DNA of 64,000 nucleotides from Paramicrobacterium humi (GTDB lineage Bacteria; Actinomycetota; Actinomycetes; Actinomycetales; Microbacteriaceae), in the NCBI RefSeq assembly GCF_900105715.1, contig NZ_FNRY01000001.1:1488001-1552000 (forward strand), in the 5' to 3' direction. Positions within the stretch are counted from its first letter, which is position 1. The number at the start of each line of letters is the position of its first letter. Positions 25,541 to 34,228 of this stretch are shown piece after piece. The notes beneath the pieces are model-generated. The model saw nothing but the letters and a program-made list of their open reading frames with translations, ran no database searches and was not told the DNA's origin. A program made the translations under genes and the position numbers.

Positions 25541-27796
25541 ATGACCGAATCGCCAGCCGTCACCGAGCGCAGCGCCGCCGACAGCGTCGCCGAGCTGAGC
25601 CTCGAGCAGAAGGCGGCCCTCACGAGCGGCGCCGACTTCTGGCGCACGAAGGCGGTGCCCGAGGCCGGCATCCCGAGCATCCTGCTCACCGACGGACCCC
25701 ACGGGGTGCGCAAGCAGGCCGGCGCGACCGATCACCTCGGCATCGCCGACAGCGTTCCCGCGACGTGCTTCCCGCCCGCCGTCGCCCTCGGTTCGAGCTT
25801 CGACCCCGAACTGGTCGAACGCGTCGGCGTGGCGCTCGGCGAGGAGGCGCGTGCCGAAGGCGTGGGCGTGCTGCTCGGGCCGGGCATCAACATCAAGCGC
25901 TCTCCGCTGTGCGGCCGCAACTTCGAGTACCTCTCGGAGGACCCGATCGTCAGCGGCACCCTGGGCTCCGCACTCGTGGCCGGGCTGCAGTCGCAGGGCG
26001 TGGGCGCCTCGCTCAAGCACTTCGCCGCGAACAACCAGGAGTTCGACCGTATGCGCGCGAGCTCTGACATCGACCGGCGCCCGCTGCGGGAGATCTACCT
26101 GCGCGGCTTCCAGCGCGTCGTCGCCGACGCGAATCCGTGGACCGTGATGTGCTCCTACAACCGCATCAACGGCGTCTACGCGTCAGAGAATCACTGGCTG
26201 CTCACCGAAGTGCTGCGCGACGACTGGGGATACGACGGCCTCGTCGTCTCGGACTGGGGAGCGGTGAATGTGCGCACCGCCGGGCTCGCGGCAGGCCTCG
26301 ACCTCGAGATGCCGGCCTCCGGCGGCCGCACGGATGCCGAGATCGTCGCCGCTGTGCGCGACGGCTCGCTCGAGGAGTCCGTGCTCGACACCGCCGCGAA
26401 GCGCATCATCTCGCTCGTGCAGAAGGCCGTCGCCGGCGCCCGCGAGGACGCCGCCTACGACGCGGACGCCCACCACGCGCTGGCCCGGGAGGTCGCCGCG
26501 CGCAGCATCGTGCTGCTGAAGAACGACGACGGCATCCTGCCGCTGAAGCCCGCGGCATCCGTCGCCGTGATCGGCGAGTTCGCGCGCACGCCGCGCTATC
26601 AGGGCGCGGGCAGCTCGCTCATCAACCCCACGAAGCTCGACAACGCGCTCGCCGAGATCCGCGCGGTCGCCGGCGACGTGAGCTTCGCGCCCGGCTTCAC
26701 AATCGACGGGAGCGACGATGCCGGGCTCGCGGACGAGGCGATCGCCGCGGCGACGGCCGCCGATGTCGCCGTCGTCTTCCTCGGCCTGCCCGCCGCCGAC
26801 GAATCGGAGGGCTACGACCGCGAGCACATCGAGCTGCCGCCGGCGCAGCTCGCGCTGCTCGACCGCATCGTCACGGCGAACCCGAACACCGTCGTCGTGC
26901 TCTCGAACGGCAGCGTCGTCCGACTGCCGTTCACCGAGAAGGTCCCCGCGATCCTCGAGGGCTGGCTGCTCGGGCAGGCCGGCGGAGGCGCCATCGCCGA
27001 CGTGCTCTTCGGCGCCGTGAACCCCTCCGCGCGCCTCGCGGAGACGATCCCGGTGCGGCTGCAGGACACGCCCGCCTACCTCGACTTCCCCGGCGAGCAC
27101 GGCCACATCCGCTACGGCGAGGGCCTGTTCGTCGGCTACCGCTGGTACGACGCCCGCGAGCTCGACGTCGCGTTCCCGTTCGGGCACGGCTTGTCGTACA
27201 CGAGCTTCGCGTACGCCGACGCGAGCGTCGAATCGGATGCCGCCGGGCTCCGCGCCCGCGTCACGGTCACGAACACGGGCGATGTGGCCGGTCGCGAGGT
27301 CGTGCAAGTGTACGTGTCCGTCCCGGGCTCGAGCGTGCAGCGCGCACCGCGCGAACTCAAGGGATTCGCGAACGTGCTGCTTCAAGCGGGGGAGTCCCGC
27401 GAGGTCACGATCGAGATTCCGCGTGCGGACCTCGCGTATTGGGACACGCGCGCCGACCGTTTCGTCGTCGAGGGCGGCGACTACCTCGTGTCGTTCGGCG
27501 CGTCGAGCCGTGACCTGCGAGCCGAGGCGGTCGTCGAGGTCGGGGGCGACGAGCTGCGCCTGCCGCTGACGACGGATTCTTCGCTCGCCGAGATCATGGC
27601 GGACCCCGTCGCCGGGCCGATGCTGCAGCAGCACGTCGTGTCGATGCTCGGCGAGGACGCCGCCGCCCTCGCCGGCGATGAGGAGTTGCTGAAGATGATG
27701 GGGTCGCTGCCCATCGGCCGCATGGTCAGCTTCTCGCCCGACGTCGACCCGCAGCAGATCCAGCAGTTCCTCGACGCGGTGAACGCCGCGCGTTGA
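25541..27796 (+). CDS. Glycoside hydrolase family 3 beta-glucosidase-like
   Basis: A 751-residue cytosolic enzyme with no signal peptide. The N-terminal barrel has the ILLTDGPHGVR start, KHFAANNQE (substrate pocket) and nucleophile Asp238 in VVSDWGAV. The middle alpha/beta domain has NDDGILPL and AVIGEFA. The C-terminal fibronectin-III domain (VTVTNTGDVAGREVVQVYV) is typical of GH3 beta-glucosidases. A further ~60-residue tail ends in a helix. It would release terminal beta-linked glucose or related sugars from imported oligosaccharides. It is divergent from its TetR, and a terminator stem overlaps its stop codon. Confidence 0.93.
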   Translation: MTESPAVTERSAADSVAELSLEQKAALTSGADFWRTKAVPEAGIPSILLTDGPHGVRKQAGATDHLGIADSVPATCFPPAVALGSSFDPELVERVGVALGEEARAEGVGVLLGPGINIKRSPLCGRNFEYLSEDPIVSGTLGSALVAGLQSQGVGASLKHFAANNQEFDRMRASSDIDRRPLREIYLRGFQRVVADANPWTVMCSYNRINGVYASENHWLLTEVLRDDWGYDGLVVSDWGAVNVRTAGLAAGLDLEMPASGGRTDAEIVAAVRDGSLEESVLDTAAKRIISLVQKAVAGAREDAAYDADAHHALAREVAARSIVLLKNDDGILPLKPAASVAVIGEFARTPRYQGAGSSLINPTKLDNALAEIRAVAGDVSFAPGFTIDGSDDAGLADEAIAAATAADVAVVFLGLPAADESEGYDREHIELPPAQLALLDRIVTANPNTVVVLSNGSVVRLPFTEKVPAILEGWLLGQAGGGAIADVLFGAVNPSARLAETIPVRLQDTPAYLDFPGEHGHIRYGEGLFVGYRWYDARELDVAFPFGHGLSYTSFAYADASVESDAAGLRARVTVTNTGDVAGREVVQVYVSVPGSSVQRAPRELKGFANVLLQAGESREVTIEIPRADLAYWDTRADRFVVEGGDYLVSFGASSRDLRAEAVVEVGGDELRLPLTTDSSLAEIMADPVAGPMLQQHVVSMLGEDAAALAGDEELLKMMGSLPIGRMVSFSPDVDPQQIQQFLDAVNAAR

Positions 27797-27808
27797 CGCG
27801 CGGCGTTC
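27781..27808. terminator. Bidirectional terminator overlapping the GH3 stop codon
   Basis: GAACGCCGCGCG (27781-27792) and CGCGCGGCGTTC (27797-27808) are perfect 12-base arms around a TTGA loop; the loop contains the TGA stop of the GH3 gene. The stem lies between two convergent genes and can serve both strands. Confidence 0.75.
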
Positions 27809-27824
27809 ACCGGGATTGCCGGGA

Positions 27825-28697
27825 TCAGTACCAGTTCATCGCCTGGGAGTGGCCCCACGCGGCGCACGGTGTGCCGTAGGCGCGCTTGATGTAGTCGAGT
27901 CCCCACGCGATCTGCGTTGTCGCGTTGGTGGCCCAGTCGCTGCCGACCGACGCCATCTTGCTGCCGGGCAGCGCCTGCGGGATCCCGTACGCGCCGCTCG
28001 AGGCGTTCGAGGCCGTGTACGACCAGCCCGATTCCTTCGCCCACAGCGAGGAGAGGCAGCTGAACTGGCCGGAGCCCCAGCCGTACTTCTGCGCGGCCAT
28101 GCGCGCGGCCGTCGCCTTCGCGCCCGCCGGCGTGTTCGCGGCGGCCTGCGCTCGCGCGGCCTCTTCGGCCTTCTTCTTCGCGGCGGCCTCGGCGGCGGCC
28201 TTCGCGGCAGCCTCCGCCTTCTCGTCCGCTTCGATGTCCGCGGTGACAGTGGCGGTCTCGCTCATTGTCTTCTTCGCGACGCTCAGGGTGGCATCGGGTT
28301 CGCGCGGGTCGGCCGCTTCGAGGTCCTTCACGTACGACGCGAGCGTCGCCGTGTCGACGGAGTCGTCAGCGCGGTCAAGGGCGGCGTTCGCGTCGTCGAG
28401 TGCCGACGAGGCTGTGCTCTGCGCCTCGTCTGCGGCTTGCAGCTGCGTCGAGGCGTCAGCCATCGACGTCGCCGAGGGCATGAGCGGCTTGACGCTTGGG
28501 TCGACCGTCGGGGTGGCCCAGCTCGCCGCGACACCCGTACCGCCGAGCGTCAGGCCGAGCGCGAGCGCGGAGGCGCCCATGATGCGGGCGCGGCGCTTTG
28601 TGCGCTGCCGGCGGAGCCGATTGAGGTGGTTGCGCCGCGGGAACGGCGTGAGGGAGGTGTCGGGGGTTTCGTCAGGAGTGTGGGAAGTCGTCGTCAT
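27825..28697 (-). CDS. Secreted lytic-transglycosylase-like cell-wall protein
   Basis: A 290-residue exported protein. Residues 1-37 are very basic, followed by a hydrophobic signal (~39-60, SALALGLTLGGTGVA). A long Ala/Asp/Lys-rich helical linker runs ~75-190. The C-terminal ~95-residue domain reads KYGWGSGQFSCLSSLWAKESGW..., with catalytic-type Glu in KESGW, GAYGIPQALPG and AWGLDYIKRAYG, as in transglycosylase-SLT-like/resuscitation-factor-like proteins. It would cleave peptidoglycan. It is transcribed alone and convergent with the GH3 gene. No c-di-AMP riboswitch could be drawn in its leader. Confidence 0.87.
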   Translation of the reverse strand: MTTTSHTPDETPDTSLTPFPRRNHLNRLRRQRTKRRARIMGASALALGLTLGGTGVAASWATPTVDPSVKPLMPSATSMADASTQLQAADEAQSTASSALDDANAALDRADDSVDTATLASYVKDLEAADPREPDATLSVAKKTMSETATVTADIEADEKAEAAAKAAAEAAAKKKAEEAARAQAAANTPAGAKATAARMAAQKYGWGSGQFSCLSSLWAKESGWSYTASNASSGAYGIPQALPGSKMASVGSDWATNATTQIAWGLDYIKRAYGTPCAAWGHSQAMNWY

Positions 28698-29072
28698 ACT
28701 TTCGGGGCGTGTGCATCTCGGGTTTCGTATCGGGTCGCGCGCAGCTCAGTGCGCACGGAGAACGACCCTGTACCCCGAAACTGGGCGGAATCCTGCCGAA
28801 AACTGAAAATGACGTCGATCCCGTGTCGTTTCATCGTCCGCGTCCGGTCGCGATTCGAGCTCATTGAGCGAATGCCGCATCCCGCTCCTCGCCCGTCATC
28901 GCGCGGATCGCGGCGGTACGTTCCCGCGAAGCGACGTGCGTCGCCCGGCGTCCACGCGCACTGTGCCTCCGAATCCCCTGGGAACGTCGCGATTCTGCAG
29001 AAAACAACCCGTTCCGGGCCGATTTCGACGCGGGGAGGGCGTCGTCAGGGGCGGTGGTGGTAGGCATGAAGC
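28698..29072. other. 375-base intergenic region between divergent genes
   Basis: No convincing gene was found; the open frames here lack ribosome sites and coding character. The left half would hold the leader of the secreted transglycosylase gene and the right half the promoter of the esterase. At about 28985-29003 the string GTCGCGATTCTGCAGAAAA resembles one arm of the apeB-downstream repeat (9751-9775). No known riboswitch was recognised. Confidence 0.5.
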
Positions 29073-30542
29073 ATGAGCGAGGCAGAGCCGAACCCCATCG
29101 TCCTGACCACAGCGGGAGCCGTGCGCGGTGTGACGCAGACAACCGCAGCGGGGGTCACGCAGACGGCCTTTCTCGGCATCCCGTACGCCGAGGCTCCGGT
29201 CGGTGAACGCCGCTTCGCCGCGCCCGTCCCCCATGGTTCGTGGGAGGGGGCCAGAGATGCGGTCAGCTACGGCGCCACACCGCTGCGCGAGTTCATGACC
29301 GGCATCACCCTGATCCCCGAGCCCGCGTTCCCGGGCGAGGAGACCCTCACCGTCAACGTCTTCACGCCGCGAGCGGGAGAACGCGACGATCCGGTCCCCG
29401 TCCTGGTCTGGATCCACGGCGGAGGCTTCACGACGGGCTCGCCGTCGGCGCCCTGGTACGCGACCGGATCCTTCCCTCATGACGGCGTGGTCGTCGTGTC
29501 GCTCTCCTACCGACTCGGCGTCGACGGCTTCGGCGTCATCGACGGCGCTCCCGACAACCGCGCCGTGCGCGACTGGCTGCTCGCACTCGAGTGGGTGCGT
29601 GACAACATCGCGGCATTCGGCGGCGACCCCGCTCGCGTCACGATCGCGGGGCAGAGCGCGGGCGGCTCCGCAGTCCTCACCCTGCTGTCGATGCCCGCGG
29701 CGCAGCCGCTGTTCGCACGGGCGATCGCCGAGTCGCCCGGCAGCGTCAACGGCGACCACGACGAGGTCGCCGCGAGCACGAAACGGCTCGCCGACCGACT
29801 CGGCGTGCCGGCGACCCGCGCCGGCCTCAGCTCGTGCGACGAGCGCGCCGTGTTCACGGCGCAGCAGAAGCTCGGCGACGAGGCGGGCCTGCCGTTCGTG
29901 CGCCGGCTCATCCGGGGCGGCGCCTCCATGCTCTGGCAGCCCGTCGTCGACGGCGACCTGATCCCGCACCCGATCGACACCGCGTTCTCCCGCGGAATCG
30001 GGGCCGACAAGCCGCTGCTGATCGGCGCCAACGCCCAGGAGATGGACGCGCTGTTCGACGACAGCTCGCGCCTTCTCGATCGGCTGCCAGGTTCGCTCGC
30101 GCTGCTCGTCGCAGGCTTCACGCCTGCCGCTGTGCGCAGCTACCGCGCCCGAACGCCTGGCACGACGCGGCAGCTGCTCGGCCGCATCGCGAGCGACGCC
30201 GTCTTCCGCTTCGCCGTCGCACGCGCTCTCGCGACCCGTCGCGGCGCCACGTTCGCCTACGACTTCCGCCTGCCCTCCGCGCTCACGGGCCGGAGCGGGC
30301 ACTGCCTCGAACTGCCCTTCGTGTGGGACTGCCTCGAGGGCGAGAACGTGGTCGCCGGGGTCACGGGCCCGAACCCGCCGCAGGCCCTCGCGGATCGCAT
30401 GCACGGCGACTGGCTGCGGTTCATCCGCCACGGGGCAGCGCCGTGGCCGGCGTTCGAGCACGGCCGGCGCGGCATGCGCTTCGACGCCGGTTCGAGCGAG
30501 GACTCCGTGTTCGCGCGAGAGCTCGCGCTCGTGCGCCCGTAG
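29073..30542 (+). CDS. Type-B carboxylesterase/lipase family protein
   Basis: A 489-residue alpha/beta hydrolase. The oxyanion hole is WIHGGGFTTGSP, the nucleophile is Ser195 in GQSAGGSA, and the N-terminal GIPYAEAPVGERRFAAP and NVFTP are type-B signatures. A late HCLELPFVW contains the probable catalytic His, with Glu in the ALTGRSGH region less certain. There is no signal peptide. It would hydrolyse carboxylic esters; p-nitrobenzyl-esterase-like enzymes are the nearest group. A hairpin follows at 30570-30590. Confidence 0.9.
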   Translation: MSEAEPNPIVLTTAGAVRGVTQTTAAGVTQTAFLGIPYAEAPVGERRFAAPVPHGSWEGARDAVSYGATPLREFMTGITLIPEPAFPGEETLTVNVFTPRAGERDDPVPVLVWIHGGGFTTGSPSAPWYATGSFPHDGVVVVSLSYRLGVDGFGVIDGAPDNRAVRDWLLALEWVRDNIAAFGGDPARVTIAGQSAGGSAVLTLLSMPAAQPLFARAIAESPGSVNGDHDEVAASTKRLADRLGVPATRAGLSSCDERAVFTAQQKLGDEAGLPFVRRLIRGGASMLWQPVVDGDLIPHPIDTAFSRGIGADKPLLIGANAQEMDALFDDSSRLLDRLPGSLALLVAGFTPAAVRSYRARTPGTTRQLLGRIASDAVFRFAVARALATRRGATFAYDFRLPSALTGRSGHCLELPFVWDCLEGENVVAGVTGPNPPQALADRMHGDWLRFIRHGAAPWPAFEHGRRGMRFDAGSSEDSVFARELALVRP

Positions 30543-30569
30543 TCGGCGATTCCGCGTACCGCCCAACTT

Positions 30570-30590
30570 CCGCACGCTACTCGCGTGCGG
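30570..30590. terminator. Hairpin after the carboxylesterase gene
   Basis: CCGCACGC (30570-30577) and GCGTGCGG (30583-30590) form a perfect 8-base stem with a TACTC loop, 27 bases after the esterase stop. It separates this gene from the ABC operon promoter. Confidence 0.65.
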
Positions 30591-30617
30591 CCGATTCGTC
30601 ACGATATTTCTTCCCCC

Positions 30618-30664
30618 GTGACGCCGCGTGACGTCATGTGACGCTCACGCTACGAAGTGTGACC
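30618..30664. promoter_or_regulatory. Helically phased GTGACG repeats upstream of the ABC/monooxygenase operon
   Basis: GTGACG occurs at 30618, 30628 and 30638, exactly 10 bases apart, with a related GTGACC at 30659 (21 bases on). The middle copy is embedded in a TGACGTCA palindrome. Same-face spacing suggests cooperative binding of an activator or repressor just upstream of the operon promoter (a possible -10, TAGGTT, at 30696-30701). The binder is unknown and no regulator gene adjoins. Confidence 0.55.
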
Positions 30665-30740
30665 CGCGCCCTTCCGGCGGCCTATTGCGCGGCTCTAGGT
30701 TCGCTTCACACCACCGAATCGACACTGAAGGGCGCAACCC

Positions 30741-32372
30741 ATGCCACGCAATCGCCTCCTCGTCGCCGCAGGGATCGCCGCCGCGGCCGCGCTCGCCCTC
30801 ACCGGCTGCGCGAACGGCGTGACGCCCGCCGCCGACGCGAAGCCTGTGAAGGACGGCACGATCGTCTACGCCCACCAGCAAGAGCCCGCGTGCGTGTTCG
30901 GCGGCTGGATCGAACAGGCCTACCTCAGCTACCAGGTTCTCGACAGCCTCACCTCGCTCGATGACGACGGCGCGGCGGTGCCGTGGCTCGCGGACGACTG
31001 GGTCGCGAGCGACGACGGCCTCACGTGGACGTTCACCCTCAAGGACGGCGTCTCGTTCACGGACGGCACACCGCTCACCGCGGCATCCGTCGCCTACAAC
31101 TTCGACTACTGGCTCGCGGGCGGAAACAGCACCGCGCAAGTGTGGCTCGACGGCTACTACTCCTCCGCCGAGGCGACCGACGACCACACCCTCGTGCTGC
31201 ACCTCGACAAGCCGTACCCGCGCCTGCCCGAGACGCTCGCGCAGGGCTACTTCGGCATCCAGTCGCAGCACGCTCTCGAGACCCGCAGCGACGAGCAGAA
31301 CTGCGAGCAGCCGATCGGATCCGGCGCGTTCACCGTGCAGTCCTGGAACCGCGGCGAGAGCATCGAGCTGGTCCGCAACGAGGACTACACCTCGTGGCCC
31401 GCGAACGCGAAGCACACCGGCCCCGCTCGGGTCGAGAAGGTCGACTGGCGGTTCGTTCCCGACGGCACCACGCGCTCGGCCGCGCTCAAGAGCGACGAGG
31501 TCGACGCGATCTACGACGTGCCGTCGATCGAATGGCAGAGCCTGGATGCCGCCGGCTTCGAGCTGCACAAGTACGTGACCCCCGGCCGGCCGCAGCAGCT
31601 CGCCTTCAACACGGCGGAGGGGCCGTTCGCCGACGAGAACGTGCGCAAGGCCTTCGCCTACAGCCTCGACCGCAAGACCCTCGTGGACACCGTCGGGCAG
31701 GGCGTCATCCCGTTCGAGGGAAACGGAGCCGTGAGCCAGGCGACCCCCGGGTACAGCGAGAAGGCCGCCGACGCCTACAGCTTCGACCTCGCGAAGGCGA
31801 AGCGCCTGCTCGATGACGCCGGCTGGTCGAGCACCGACGCCGAGGGCTACCGCGTGAAGGACGGGAAGCGGCTCGAGGTCGTGCTGCCGTACGGCGCCGG
31901 ATCGATCATCAACGCCGAGGGCGCGTCGATCCTGCAGGGCGTCGCGGAGCAGGCGAAGGCCGCGGGCTTCGCCGTGAAGCTCGTGCCCGTGCCGCAGAGC
32001 GAGTTCTTCGCCGGCGCCTACTCGAAGCCCGACGAGCGGGACATCTACGCGGGCTACTGGACGTCGGTGACCGCCGGGATCCTGTGGATCAACTGGCGCT
32101 CCACCACGACCGAGAAGCCGAACGGCAACAACTCGGCGTTCTACAACTCCGCCGAGCTCGAGAAGCTCATCCTCGACGCGAACTCCACGGCCGATCTCGA
32201 CGCGCAGAACGCGCTCTACGCGAAGGCGCAGGAGTACATCGCCGACCACGCCCTCTCCATCGGCCTCTACGACCGGCTGTCGACACTCGCCGTGTCGCCG
32301 CTGCTCAAGGACGTCTGGCAGGAGAACTCGCAGGGAGGACCGGTGTTCCATGACGCGTACTTCGTCGGCTGA
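30741..32372 (+). CDS. ABC transporter substrate-binding lipoprotein (peptide/nickel/opine family)
   Basis: A 543-residue SBP_bac_5-type binding protein. The lipoprotein signal has lipobox LTGC with Cys23. The body shows the family's YQVLDSLTSLDDDGAAVPWLADDW and FTLKDGVSFTDGTPLTA, and later an LVPVPQSEFF. It captures the substrate outside the cell for the two permeases that follow. The gene leads a five-gene operon ending in a flavin monooxygenase, which hints at an organosulfur, chelate or amine compound rather than simple peptides (inference). It overlaps the next gene by 23 bases. Confidence 0.92.
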   Translation: MPRNRLLVAAGIAAAAALALTGCANGVTPAADAKPVKDGTIVYAHQQEPACVFGGWIEQAYLSYQVLDSLTSLDDDGAAVPWLADDWVASDDGLTWTFTLKDGVSFTDGTPLTAASVAYNFDYWLAGGNSTAQVWLDGYYSSAEATDDHTLVLHLDKPYPRLPETLAQGYFGIQSQHALETRSDEQNCEQPIGSGAFTVQSWNRGESIELVRNEDYTSWPANAKHTGPARVEKVDWRFVPDGTTRSAALKSDEVDAIYDVPSIEWQSLDAAGFELHKYVTPGRPQQLAFNTAEGPFADENVRKAFAYSLDRKTLVDTVGQGVIPFEGNGAVSQATPGYSEKAADAYSFDLAKAKRLLDDAGWSSTDAEGYRVKDGKRLEVVLPYGAGSIINAEGASILQGVAEQAKAAGFAVKLVPVPQSEFFAGAYSKPDERDIYAGYWTSVTAGILWINWRSTTTEKPNGNNSAFYNSAELEKLILDANSTADLDAQNALYAKAQEYIADHALSIGLYDRLSTLAVSPLLKDVWQENSQGGPVFHDAYFVG

Positions 32373-33387
32373 CGCCGCCGCCCCGACGACGGAATCGGAT
32401 GCCGCGGCAACCCGCGACCGCGCGGCGGCACGCCGCGTCGCCCTCGCCCGCCGGCTGCTGGGGCGTGTGATCGGCGCCGCCGTCACGCTGTTCGGGGCGG
32501 CATCCCTCGCCTTCCTCGCCCAGCTCGCTCTTCCGGGGGACCGTGCGACGGTGATCTACAACATCCGGGCCGGACAAGCGGTGGAGCGCACGCCCGCCGA
32601 GCTCGCGCAGATCACGACGCAGTACGGTCTCGACCACCCCCTCATCGTGCAGTATCTCGACTACGTGCGCGGACTGTTCAGCGGCGACCTCGGCCTGTCG
32701 TACCAGCAGTACCGGCCGGTCACGGCGATCATCGGCGAGCAGCTCGGGCCCACGCTCACGCTCACGGTCACGGCGCTCGCGCTCGCGTGGCTCATCATGA
32801 TCGCGTGGGTCACGCTCACGGCCGGACGAGGGCCGCGCGTGAGCGCGATCGGCGCCGTCGTTGACACCGTGACGGCAGGGCTGCCGCACTACTGGCTCGG
32901 CATCCTGCTGCTTCTCGTGTTCTCGCTCGGCCTCGGCTGGTTCCCCGTGATCAGCGGATCGCAGCCCGCGGGACTGTTCCTGCCCGCCCTGACGCTCGCG
33001 ATCCCGCTGGCCGGCTTCATGGGGCAGGCCACGCGCGCCGAATTCGAGAAGACGCTCGCCCAGCCGTTCGTCGTGTCGGCGCGCATGCGGGGAATGGGCG
33101 ACACCGCCGTGCGGCTGCGGCACGTGCTGAGGCACTCGGTGCTGCCCGCCGTGACGCTCTCCGGCTGGGCGCTCGGCGCCACGATCTCGGGCGCCGTCAT
33201 CGTCGAGGCCCTCTTCTCGCGGCAGGGCATCGGCACCGTGCTCATCGCGGCGGTCGGTGCCCAGGACCTGCCCATCGTCACGGGCGTCGTCGTGCTCATC
33301 GCCGCCCTCTACGTGGTCGCGAACCTGCTCGTCGACGTCGCCTACACGCTCATCGATCCGAGGCTGAAGACAAATGACAACGCTTGA
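32350..33387 (+). CDS. ABC transporter permease, DppB-like
   Basis: A 345-residue inner-membrane permease with six main helices. The cytoplasmic coupling loop reads VSARMRGMGDTAVRLRHVLRHSVLPAVT (EAA-type motif, ~240-265). The N-terminal ~40 residues are an Ala/Arg-rich extension before helix 1. It pairs with the DppC-like protein downstream to form the channel. It starts at ATG 32350, inside the end of the binding-protein gene, and overlaps the next by 14 bases. Confidence 0.92.
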   Translation: MTRTSSADAAAPTTESDAAATRDRAAARRVALARRLLGRVIGAAVTLFGAASLAFLAQLALPGDRATVIYNIRAGQAVERTPAELAQITTQYGLDHPLIVQYLDYVRGLFSGDLGLSYQQYRPVTAIIGEQLGPTLTLTVTALALAWLIMIAWVTLTAGRGPRVSAIGAVVDTVTAGLPHYWLGILLLLVFSLGLGWFPVISGSQPAGLFLPALTLAIPLAGFMGQATRAEFEKTLAQPFVVSARMRGMGDTAVRLRHVLRHSVLPAVTLSGWALGATISGAVIVEALFSRQGIGTVLIAAVGAQDLPIVTGVVVLIAALYVVANLLVDVAYTLIDPRLKTNDNA

Positions 33388-34228
33388 GACCGCAGCGCCG
33401 ACCGTTAGCGCGGCGTCCCGCCGGCGGCATCCGATCGGCCTGTACGCCGCGCTCGCCGTCGCCGCGTTCTTCGCGATCGCGCTCGCCGCACCCCAGCTGC
33501 TCGCCACGCACGGGCCGTTCGCCATCTCGCTGACGGAAGCGCTGCAGCCGCCCGGCGCCGCGCACTGGCTCGGCACCGACGAGCAGGGCCGCGACCTGTA
33601 CAGCCGCATCGTGTTCGGGGCGCGCGAGTCGCTGCTGATCGGCATCGGCGCGACCGTCGTGAGCATCACGATCGCCCTCGTGCTCGGTTCGCTCGCCGCC
33701 CTCGGTGGACGCGTCGTCGGCGCCGTTGTCGCGCGCATCATCGAGATCCAGTTCGCGTTCCCGACCCTGCTGCTCGCGCTGCTCCTTGTCGCGATCGCCG
33801 GGCCCTCCGCGATCTCGCAGGTGTTCGCGGTCGCGATCGGCACCGCGCCAGGCTATGCCCGCATGATCCGGGCGCAGATCCTGCAGGCGAAGCGCTCCGG
33901 CTACGTCGAGGCCGCGATCGCGCTCGGCCACCCGCGCGGTCGCGTGCTCGCCCGGCACATCCTGCCCAACGCGGTGCGCCCGCTCGTCGCCGTCATCGCG
34001 ATGTCGGTCGGGCAGTCGATCGTGTGGGCGTCGAGCCTGTCGTTCCTCGGCCTCGGCGTCGCCCCGCCCTCGCCCGAGTGGGGAGCCCTGCTCGACGCGG
34101 GCCGCCTGTACATCATCCACGCACCGTGGCTCACGGTCGCGCCGGGCCTCGTCATCGTCGTGCTCGCCATCGCGTCGACGACGATCGGGCAGCACATCCA
34201 GCGCGCGCTCGAAAGGGGAGAGAAATGA
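33374..34228 (+). CDS. ABC transporter permease, DppC-like
   Basis: A 284-residue permease. HWLGTDEQGRDLYSRIVFGARESL (~55-78) is the DppC signature. The coupling loop is YVEAAIALGHPRGRVLARHILPNAVRP (~178-204), followed by GLGVAPPSPEWGALL. The stop overlaps the ATG of the fused ATPase gene (ATGA), so the complex is made stoichiometrically. Confidence 0.92.
   Translation: MTTLETAAPTVSAASRRRHPIGLYAALAVAAFFAIALAAPQLLATHGPFAISLTEALQPPGAAHWLGTDEQGRDLYSRIVFGARESLLIGIGATVVSITIALVLGSLAALGGRVVGAVVARIIEIQFAFPTLLLALLLVAIAGPSAISQVFAVAIGTAPGYARMIRAQILQAKRSGYVEAAIALGHPRGRVLARHILPNAVRPLVAVIAMSVGQSIVWASSLSFLGLGVAPPSPEWGALLDAGRLYIIHAPWLTVAPGLVIVVLAIASTTIGQHIQRALERGEK

Noticed and set aside
28698-28860. Possible c-di-AMP (ydaO) riboswitch before the secreted cell-wall hydrolase
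   Set aside because: Such switches often precede wall hydrolases in actinobacteria, but the conserved blocks could not be found on the lower strand.
28861-29142. 93-codon lower-strand frame overlapping the esterase start
   Set aside because: It lies antisense to the esterase promoter and N terminus and lacks a ribosome site.
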